Source: Acidobacterium capsulatum ATCC 51196 (GTDB lineage Bacteria > Acidobacteriota > Terriglobia > Terriglobales > Acidobacteriaceae). Taken from it: DNA of 64,000 nt. This document shows, piece by piece, positions 58,178 through 64,000 of the stretch; within the stretch, counting starts at the first letter, position 1; the number at the start of each line of letters is the position of its first letter. The notes beneath the pieces were generated by a model. That model saw only the letters and a list, made by a program, of their open reading frames with translations, was not told where the DNA came from and searched no databases. Made by a program: the position numbers and the translations under genes. The stretch lies in NCBI RefSeq assembly GCF_000022565.1, contig NC_012483.1, forward strand, positions 1,364,001 to 1,428,000, given 5' to 3'.

Positions 58178-59442
58178 CGCAGTGTCGCTCCCGTCAGGGT
58201 TTCCAGATGCGCAAGTACAGTCTCGTGGTCAGCCAATACCTGGGCTTCATCGAGCTTCATGTCCAGCACGTTGACGAAGTAGAGAAGCACGTGTGTCATG
58301 ACATCGCGATTGCTGGCGTAAGAACTAAGAGTGGAACGGTAGGCGGCAATCGACTGCGGAATCAGCCCTTCCCGGTATTCCTTCAGAAGCTCCTCGTCGT
58401 TCGTCACCTTTACATAGCCTCGCTGCACCTGGGCAAGTTGTTCTTGCAGATGCGAGTCCAGCTCTTCCTTCGATTGCGCTAGCATTTCCGCAGCCTCGGC
58501 CACCTTGGCATGGAAGCGCCGTCTTCGATGGAAATGAATATTGAGCGTGAACATGTAATAGTCGGGATACTTTCTGTCATTCTGCTGCCACATGTATGCC
58601 AGACCAAAGTCCGGTTTACCGTCTCGTTTGGCCGAAGCCAATGCGGCATTCTTTTCCTTGATCGAACTGGCGTCCACCTGTATCTGTGGATTCTGCCGAC
58701 GCACCAATTGCAATAACTCAGCGGAGGTCAGCAGCAGCGGATGCTCTTCCAAAGATTCAGCAATAATGTCCGGTGAGTCCTGATCCCGGTGCAGCAGGCC
58801 CTTCAGCTCTGCTTCGGCATCGCCTCTTTCCTCGTTGTTCAGGGTAATCTCCCGCAATATTTTTGTGCGCTCCACCTGTGCCTGCAAGACATCTGCCTGC
58901 GATCCCTGGCCAACTGCATAGTGAGCCGTCGCATCCTGAATCAACTGGTCGAGCACCTTCTCGTTCTCTCTCAAAATGACGAGGGTCTTCTGCAAATACG
59001 CCAGACGGATATAGTCCACTTTGACTGCGTCGGCGACGCTGTCCATCGTCGCATCGAGGTCCGCCTGCTTCACGTCAGCCGCTCGTTTGGCTACTTCGCC
59101 GCGTAACCGCAGTTTGCCCGGATACGGCAGTTCCTGCGATGCGCCAATGCCGATGTAAGCAAAATTGTTGGTGGTGTAGCCGGCGAACGGTCTGGGGCTG
59201 CCAACGCTCATGTTCTGGTAAGTGAAGGTTGGGTCGGGCAGCGTGCTGACCTGGCGTGGAACCTGTTCCGCAGCCCGCCACGCATCATTTGCGGTTTTTA
59301 TCCCTGAATTGTTCCGTTTGGCCTCAGCCAGAAGGCTGGCCAACGGTGTAGGCGTGCTTGTCGCCGGCTTTTGCCCAAGCGCAGAAGCCGTTGTGGTGAG
59401 CACAAGGGTAATGGTCAACAAAGAGACCATGGTCATACACAA
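58174..59442 (-). CDS. cusC: TolC/CusC-family outer-membrane channel
   Basis: 422 residues with a signal peptide (LLTITLVLTTTASALG), then ASLLAEAKRNNSGIKTANDAWRAAEQVP and two long helical repeats of the outer-membrane efflux protein family. No lipobox Cys is evident after the signal, unlike E. coli CusC. It opens the CusCBA exit duct. Confidence 0.9.
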   Translation of the reverse strand: MCMTMVSLLTITLVLTTTASALGQKPATSTPTPLASLLAEAKRNNSGIKTANDAWRAAEQVPRQVSTLPDPTFTYQNMSVGSPRPFAGYTTNNFAYIGIGASQELPYPGKLRLRGEVAKRAADVKQADLDATMDSVADAVKVDYIRLAYLQKTLVILRENEKVLDQLIQDATAHYAVGQGSQADVLQAQVERTKILREITLNNEERGDAEAELKGLLHRDQDSPDIIAESLEEHPLLLTSAELLQLVRRQNPQIQVDASSIKEKNAALASAKRDGKPDFGLAYMWQQNDRKYPDYYMFTLNIHFHRRRRFHAKVAEAAEMLAQSKEELDSHLQEQLAQVQRGYVKVTNDEELLKEYREGLIPQSIAAYRSTLSSYASNRDVMTHVLLYFVNVLDMKLDEAQVLADHETVLAHLETLTGATLR

Positions 59443-59531
59443 GCTCCAATCTCAAATCCAAAGCAAGTTGTCCTCTGGAGACAGGCACAACCGTGCCTCT
59501 CCAGAGACATTTCGTTGGAGAGAGGAGCTTG

Positions 59532-59918
59532 CTAAATTCTTAGAACGGAAATTGAAGCAGGCGGGGATTGTGGAAGAGAAGAGCCGATGAGTTCGACTGG
59601 CGTGGACGACGTAAGAAAGCGTGGCCCCGGCAGCACCTTCGATGCAACGGTTAATGCGTCAAACTTCGCGATATTCGAGTTGAGAGCATATTCGTCGACA
59701 GAAGGGATAGCGTTACGAACTGACGCGCGAGTATTCTGGCAGCAACTGCGGCAAATCGGCGTGTTGACTCCGCCGCAATGCCCCATCATAGCGCGACGAC
59801 ATGCACGTTCCTGAACATTCAACTGCGCGCCGGGCATCATGCATGCTGCTGCTGGCGACAGATAGGACACCAGCAGCAAGATGAGAACACCGGCATGGCG
59901 AAGACCAGACATTTCCAT
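59532..59918 (-). CDS. Secreted Cys-rich protein heading the cus operon
   Basis: 128 residues from ATG 59918 (TTG 59951 would add 11). A signal peptide (VLILLLVSYLSPAAA) is followed by CMMPGAQL, QERACRRAMMGHCGG and PICRSCCQ: six Cys with Met and His in about 45 residues, then an uncharged tail ending SISVLRI. I recall similar proteins before acidobacterial cus operons. It is likely a periplasmic or surface metal-binding protein. Confidence 0.72.
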   Translation of the reverse strand: MEMSGLRHAGVLILLLVSYLSPAAACMMPGAQLNVQERACRRAMMGHCGGVNTPICRSCCQNTRASVRNAIPSVDEYALNSNIAKFDALTVASKVLPGPRFLTSSTPVELIGSSLPQSPPASISVLRI

Positions 59919-60432
59919 CGCTAGACTAAATTGAATTTGCGAGAGAAGCAAGGGTGACTTCCAGGCACAACTTCAAAATATGCGGAATCGGAACCAAGTG
60001 TTAGGTTTCTATGGCTTCTCTTTCTTTGAATGCTTCCGCGCATACATACCAAGGCGCATCATGGCTGTGCCTGACAATGGCCATTCGGCTGGATTAGAGA
60101 AGCGGTATACACAGCGTTCCCTTACTGTACTGCGCGGCCAAGTGGCGCGAGCCGACGGTGCATGCATATCACGGCTGACAATCGGCGCAGCGCGCAGGCA
60201 TCTCTCTTCAATTCCGCGAATGACCTTGTGCCTGAGTGAGGATGCATCGCGAACGCAGGATTAACTTTCCTTGAAACCAGAAGCGAAGCCGGATAGCCGA
60301 CGGCATTCGAGACCGCGCCGTAAATGTCACATTGTGTCAAGCTGACCAGGACGAGGTCATTCTCTCTTAAAGGAGTTGTTCGCAGATTCCCCGTGATTTC
60401 TAACTGATAAAGGCACGACGAGTACGCTCTGG
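59919..60432. other. Divergent non-coding region between cus and ArsR operons
   Basis: About 510 bp. Minus-strand open frames here overlap arsR and are not protein-like. It should hold the cus promoter on the minus strand, but no strong box was identified. Otherwise nothing recognised. Confidence 0.5.
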
Positions 60433-60461
60433 TTGACAGATAATACACTATATAGTGTATA
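60433..60461 (+). promoter_or_regulatory. ArsR operon promoter
   Basis: TTGACA (60433-60438) and TGTATA (60456-60461) with a 17-bp spacer. Transcription would start near 60468, just before the ATG at 60470, and no ribosome-binding site precedes that ATG, so the first gene may be leaderless. Confidence 0.65.
60443..60460. promoter_or_regulatory. ArsR-type operator
   Basis: ATACACTATATAGTGTAT is a perfect 18-bp palindrome filling the promoter spacer. A repressor dimer bound here would block RNA polymerase, the standard ArsR/SmtB arrangement. Confidence 0.8.
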
Positions 60462-60469
60462 AGTGAAAT

Positions 60470-60847
60470 ATGCAGACTATAGCGCCACGTCAAGCCCGCG
60501 CACCAAAGTGCCCGCCCAAACCGGCCATTGAAGATCGGTTGCTCATCGACCTGGAGCAGGCGAACTCGGTGGGGCGGACTTTTCAGGTTCTCTCCGATCC
60601 GACGCGGCTGCGCCTGCTGCATGCGCTGGTCAGGGCGGGCGAGATGTGTGTCTCGGACCTGGCTCGCGCCGTGGGAATGAAACCGCAGGCCGTGTCGAAC
60701 CAACTACAGCGATTGTTGGACAGGGGTATCGTCGCGACCCGTCGCGACAGTAATTATGTGCACTATCGCATCGTAGATCCCTGCGTCGTAGGATTGCTCG
60801 ATCTCGGCATCTGCCTGGCGGAGGATGCGCGGAAGCAAAAGCAGTGA
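60470..60847 (+). CDS. ArsR/SmtB-family metalloregulator
   Basis: 125 residues. The winged helix shows FQVLSDPTRLRLLHALVRAGEMCVSDLARAVGMKPQAVSNQLQRLLDRGIVATRRDSNYVHYRI. The usual ELCVCDL metal site is EMCVSDL here, with one Cys in that helix; other Cys lie in APKCPPKP near the start and DPCVVGLLDLGICLA near the end, so the site may be built differently. Autoregulation through the palindrome upstream is likely. GTGA overlap with the next gene. Confidence 0.92.
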   Translation: MQTIAPRQARAPKCPPKPAIEDRLLIDLEQANSVGRTFQVLSDPTRLRLLHALVRAGEMCVSDLARAVGMKPQAVSNQLQRLLDRGIVATRRDSNYVHYRIVDPCVVGLLDLGICLAEDARKQKQ

Positions 60848-62016
60848 AGGCAGCGTTGCCACAACTCGATACGCTCGCTCTGAACGAAGCGGTGGGTCAG
60901 CTGCACGAGGCGGCAGCCGCTAAAAAGTGCGCGCCGTGCGGATGCCTGCATGGTGCCCTGCGGGCGATCGAGCAGTCCTTTCCTGCAGGCGAGCGGCCTT
61001 CCGATCTGGATGAGGCCGTCCGGTCTGCCCGCGAACATACGACGCAGCAGAAGTATGAGTGCCTGGGCTGCCAGGTCTGCTTTCCTGCCAACGCATTGAA
61101 CGCCCTCCAGGTGGAGGGTGATACCTGCCCAACCGAGCCGGATGAGGAACGGGCTGGATGGCCTCCGCTGCCGGGTGATTTCAAGGTTATTCGCTACGGC
61201 GCGCCGGTAGCGGTCTGTGCGTTGAACAGCACGGAGCTGATGAAAACCCTTACGGAAGCCAGGCCGGACGGCCTTGCCATTGTGGGAACAATGCATACGG
61301 AGAACCTTGGCATCGAGCGCGTGATCAGGAACACTCTGGCCAATCCGAACCTCCGCTTTCTGGTGATTTGCGGAACGGACACACAGCAGACAGTGGGCCA
61401 TTTGCCGGGACAGTCGCTCCATTCGCTGTTTCAAAACGGGTTGGACGAAAAAGGCCGCATCGTGGGAGCCAAAGGAAAACGCCCTGTCCTGAAGAATGTG
61501 ACCCGCGAGGAAGTGCAAGCGTTCCTCGCGCAGGTGGAGCCGGTCTCGATGATCAGCGAAGAGAACCCGGCGACGGTTACGGAGCAGATTACCGCGTGTG
61601 CGAGGCGCGATCCGGGAATTTACCCCTGGCCGGCGGGGACAGTTTCGGTGGAGCGCATCCGCGCTCGGGCGCCACAGCGGTTGACACTCGATAAGGCGGG
61701 CTACTTTGTGGTGTACCCCGATGCACGCAGGCAGGAGTTGATGGTGGAGCACTACTCCAACCAGGGCGCGTTAGATTGCGTGCTGGAAGGCAATTCGCCC
61801 GCGTCCCTGTACAGCGAAGCCATTGAACGCAAGCTACTGACCCGGCTGGACCATGCCGCATATCTTGGACGCGAGCTGGCCCGTGCCGAACAATCTCTAA
61901 AAACGGGTGAACCCTTCGTACAGGACAAAGCGCCCGGCGACGAAGAGGCGACGGAAACAACGCACACGAGTTGCGGCTGCAGCTCCGGCTCGTGCATTGG
62001 GAGTACGAATGACTGA
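60844..62016 (+). CDS. MtrA-like corrinoid protein with DUF4346 domain and Cys-rich ends
   Basis: 390 residues. The core (106-250) aligns with the cobalamin-binding subunit A of tetrahydromethanopterin S-methyltransferase: WPPLPGDFKVIRYGAPVAV, GTMHTENLGIERVIRN, LANPNLRFLVICGTD, VGHLPGQSLHSLFQNG. His186 matches the cobalt-ligating His of archaeal MtrA. A DUF4346 part follows (275-355; GYFVVYPD, LDHAAYLGRELARAE). No membrane helix, unlike MtrA. N-terminal CxxCxC (29-34) and CLGCQVC (73-79) and the tail SCGCSSGSC add thiols. Operon context suggests methyl transfer to or from a metal or metalloid; this is an inference. Confidence 0.85.
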   Translation: MKAALPQLDTLALNEAVGQLHEAAAAKKCAPCGCLHGALRAIEQSFPAGERPSDLDEAVRSAREHTTQQKYECLGCQVCFPANALNALQVEGDTCPTEPDEERAGWPPLPGDFKVIRYGAPVAVCALNSTELMKTLTEARPDGLAIVGTMHTENLGIERVIRNTLANPNLRFLVICGTDTQQTVGHLPGQSLHSLFQNGLDEKGRIVGAKGKRPVLKNVTREEVQAFLAQVEPVSMISEENPATVTEQITACARRDPGIYPWPAGTVSVERIRARAPQRLTLDKAGYFVVYPDARRQELMVEHYSNQGALDCVLEGNSPASLYSEAIERKLLTRLDHAAYLGRELARAEQSLKTGEPFVQDKAPGDEEATETTHTSCGCSSGSCIGSTND

Positions 62017-62341
62017 CAGAAGTCTATGTTGCACGTTGAACCAGCCCCCGGAGATCGCGCGTCGGGGCAGCTTGCTGAAGACTTTGTACGAATCAACCCT
62101 GGAACGCCGCGAACTGGAACATGGTTTTGCGTTCCAATTCAACGGCGACGCGGCGACGGAGCGAAAAGTGTTCGAGTTCATCGCAATGGAACGGCAGTGC
62201 TGCCGCTTCCTCTCCTTCCAGTTAAACCTGGCCGCGGAACGCGGATCGATCTGGCTGGCGGTGGAAGGGCCGGATAACATGAAGGAATTTGCTCGCGCCG
62301 AGATGGAAAGATTTGGTCCGCATGGCATAGCAGCCTCGTAG
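62009..62341 (+). CDS. Small CC-motif hypothetical protein
   Basis: 110 residues overlapping the MtrA-like gene by 8 nt. It starts MTDRSLCCTLNQPPEIARR and has a conserved-looking FEFIAMERQCCRFLSFQL and a terminal LAVEGPDNMKEFA. I recall such proteins near heavy-metal and mercury genes but cannot name the family. The vicinal Cys pairs could bind Hg(II) or As(III). Confidence 0.75.
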   Translation: MTDRSLCCTLNQPPEIARRGSLLKTLYESTLERRELEHGFAFQFNGDAATERKVFEFIAMERQCCRFLSFQLNLAAERGSIWLAVEGPDNMKEFARAEMERFGPHGIAAS

Positions 62342-62489
62342 ATCGCAATGATCGCGCTCAAGGCACAACTCTGCGGCGAATCGTAGGGCGAGCCATTGGC
62401 CGTCAATGCCCGGAAAGCACAGAACGAAGAAAGTACATCTGTCATTTTTATGCTGCGGGAGGGTTTCCGCTGCTGCAAAGAGGTAACGC

Positions 62490-62897
62490 GTGAAGACACG
62501 CTGGATCGGAATTCTTTTCGTAGTCATCGTAGTGGCCGGAATCATCGCGTGGAAGCTACACAGCCAGCCGCTAGCCGCGGCTCAAACTGCGCAAGCCGGT
62601 TCCTCCGCAACGCCGCAGGTCATTCTTGTCGCCAACTTGCGCGAAGCCAATGACAAAAGCGACAACTGCTCGACAATCATTCACATGGTTCACGTCGCGG
62701 GCAAGCATGGAATCGCGATTCGAGAGCTTTCTCCCGGCAGCCCGTCTCCATTGATCAAGCGTTATCACGTCCTGACCATTCCCACTCTCCTGGTGCTTCA
62801 TCGCGGCAGGGTTGTTTCGCGTTACGAAGGAGAAAGCCAGTCTACAGTTCAGAAGATTCGAACCCGGTTGGCCAAACTTGAAGAGGCCCAGTCTTGA
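62490..62897 (+). CDS. Membrane-anchored thioredoxin-like protein lacking CxxC
   Basis: 135 residues from GTG 62490 with AGAGG upstream. One N-terminal helix (WIGILFVVIVVAGIIAW) places the domain in the periplasm. The fold shows VILVANLREANDKSDNCSTIIHMV and the cis-Pro loop LTIPTLLVLHRG. Only one Cys (DNCSTI) occupies the active-site region, so classical disulfide exchange is unlikely; it may bind a metal or mixed disulfide. Its TGA overlaps the next start (TTGA). Confidence 0.78.
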   Translation: MKTRWIGILFVVIVVAGIIAWKLHSQPLAAAQTAQAGSSATPQVILVANLREANDKSDNCSTIIHMVHVAGKHGIAIRELSPGSPSPLIKRYHVLTIPTLLVLHRGRVVSRYEGESQSTVQKIRTRLAKLEEAQS

Positions 62898-63595
62898 CAT
62901 CCTTGCTGAATCAACTGACCCACGACTTATCCGGCAGCAGCGTTTTGGCGATTCCTGTTGCGCTGGTGGGCGGCGCCATCGCCTCGCTGTGCCCTTGTTG
63001 CCTTCCTTTGTATCCCGCCGCCGCGGCAACCTGCAGCAGTGCAAGGGAGTCAGACTGCGGTTGTTGCGGGCCGCAGATGCCCATCGCGAAACGCGGCCTC
63101 GCTAATTCTGTAGCCTTTGCTCTTGGGATGGCGGTCGCCATGGCTCTGCTCGGCATTGTGGCGGCGCTCGTAGGACGAATTGCGACGGCGGGTGACTGGC
63201 TTCGATATGTGGTGGCGGTTATCCCACTGTTAATGGGCATGCACATTCTTGGGTGGTTGCGATTGCCGCTGCCTGCATTTTCCATCAAGGAGTCTCGGTT
63301 TCAGGCAACAGGCGCATTCGGCATTGGCTTTCTACTCTCGCTGGTGATCGCTCCCTGCGGAACCCCGATACTGGCGGCCGTGCTTTCCTACGCTGCCATC
63401 AAGGGAAACACGCTATATGGCGCTCTGCTCCTATTCGCATATGGTGTTGGGGCGGGGATTCCACTTTTGATTGCAGCCAGTGCGAGCGGCCGCATCGCGG
63501 GATGGTTGGATCTTCGCGGCTACCGGAAATGGGTGGATAGAGCGACAGGCGCGCTGCTGCTGGGACTGGGCTTTTACCTCTTGTGGGTGGCGTAG
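62894..63595 (+). CDS. CcdA/DsbD-like membrane thiol transporter
   Basis: 233 residues from TTG 62894. Six helices: GGAIASLCPCCLPLYPAAAAT and, in the second half, SLVIAPCGTPILAAVLSY carry the paired Cys. An extra Cys cluster (SDCGCCGPQ) lies in the first loop, absent from ordinary CcdA. It would supply electrons to the thioredoxin-like protein encoded just before it. Confidence 0.85.
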   Translation: MTSLLNQLTHDLSGSSVLAIPVALVGGAIASLCPCCLPLYPAAAATCSSARESDCGCCGPQMPIAKRGLANSVAFALGMAVAMALLGIVAALVGRIATAGDWLRYVVAVIPLLMGMHILGWLRLPLPAFSIKESRFQATGAFGIGFLLSLVIAPCGTPILAAVLSYAAIKGNTLYGALLLFAYGVGAGIPLLIAASASGRIAGWLDLRGYRKWVDRATGALLLGLGFYLLWVA

Positions 63596-63644
63596 CCAGC
63601 AATTGAACGCAATATCTCGGATGAGCTTGGCGAAAAAGCAGAAG

Positions 63645-64000
63645 TTATCGCCGCGCAAGGAAGTACGATCCGACGACCAGCACAGCCGCAATCGCCTGTG
63701 CTGATAGTGTCTGCACCGTGGGGAAAATGGAGAACCATAATCCCATCCACGCGGGTGTAAAGCGCACAAGTGAAGGGATGACAGTTGTGGGGAGCCAATG
63801 GGCCAACTGCATTTCCTGCGCCTGCTCCCCGACCATCACAAGCAGAACAGCCCCCAGCATCACGCCTGTGAGCACCAACATCCGCTTGTACGGTAACTTC
63901 CGATGCCCCATGAACGTAAGAATCGCGACAACTCCGGTGAAAAGCAGCCCGAGCAAGACACCGTAGAAAACCGTGTCCCCTCCCAGCTTCAACCGATAGC
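63645..64000 (-). CDS. FTR1-like iron/metal permease, C-terminal part
   Basis: The reading frame enters from the right edge, so the N-terminus is beyond the window. The 118 visible residues have four hydrophobic stretches (FYGVLLGLLFTGVVAILTFMG; VLTGVMLGAVLLVMVGEQAQEMQ) and resemble the C-terminal third of FTR1/EfeU permeases. The REXXE motifs needed for certainty are not visible. Convergent with the CcdA-like gene. Confidence 0.55.
   Translation of the reverse strand, partial: YRLKLGGDTVFYGVLLGLLFTGVVAILTFMGHRKLPYKRMLVLTGVMLGAVLLVMVGEQAQEMQLAHWLPTTVIPSLVRFTPAWMGLWFSIFPTVQTLSAQAIAAVLVVGSYFLARR

Noticed and set aside
60122-60703. Minus-strand open frame over the arsR promoter
   Set aside because: Opposite to a clear arsR gene and its palindrome, with no recognisable domain.

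Overview
The window looks like soil Acidobacteria (Terriglobia/Acidobacteriaceae type). This is an inference from the moderately high GC content, the secreted NHL/Ig-repeat protein, the acidobacterial-style cus operon led by a secreted Cys-rich protein, and the overall gene content. No rRNA or other taxonomic marker is present.

Left part (1-26.4 kb) is chromosomal. It opens inside a nonribosomal peptide synthetase whose visible order is (A)-T-C-A-T-E-C-T-TE, with a Ser-type adenylation code and a last module that has no adenylation domain. A GT25-like glycosyltransferase overlaps its end. A type II cholesterol-oxidase-like flavoprotein is divergent, and a phosphopantetheinyl transferase and an APS-kinase/HAD fusion follow. 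Next is a compact operon (12.4-15.5 kb) of three small proteins, two of them paralogous, and an ABC exporter carrying an N-terminal HMA-like domain. After that come a GT2 glycosyltransferase, a TMTC-like membrane TPR protein, a collagen-repeat protein, a tail-collar protein, a GNAT-HExxH fusion, an NHL/Ig protein and an outer-membrane barrel.

At 26402-26423 lies a 22-bp copy of the 3' end of a tmRNA gene on the minus strand. It is oriented so that an element inserted in ssrA should extend to the right. Everything to its right fits an integrative conjugative element (ICE): a PIN/HTH toxin-antitoxin pair, an XRE regulator, a full VirB/Trb type IV secretion operon (virB2, B3, B4, B9, B10, lipoprotein, trbJ, trbL, virB8, ssb, virB11), a repeat-rich oriT candidate, a mobilisation accessory gene, a VirD4 coupling protein and a MobF relaxase-helicase. 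An IS5-family insertion with 8-bp target repeats sits directly after the relaxase. No integrase and no intact ssrA are visible, so the right end probably lies beyond 64 kb.

The cargo (46-64 kb) is metal or metalloid handling: a nucleoside phosphorylase/methyltransferase pair; a decayed merR with its operator still present; a P1B-type ATPase with YPC in place of CPC; an ArsP-like permease; a small HMA chaperone; a CcdA-cupredoxin fusion; and a cusCBA efflux operon. Last is an ArsR-controlled operon whose second gene encodes a bacterial homologue of MtrA, the corrinoid subunit of tetrahydromethanopterin S-methyltransferase. It is Cys-rich at both ends and is followed by a CC-motif protein, a degenerate membrane thioredoxin and a CcdA-like protein. 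This operon is the most unusual system in the window. An FTR1-like permease runs off the right edge.
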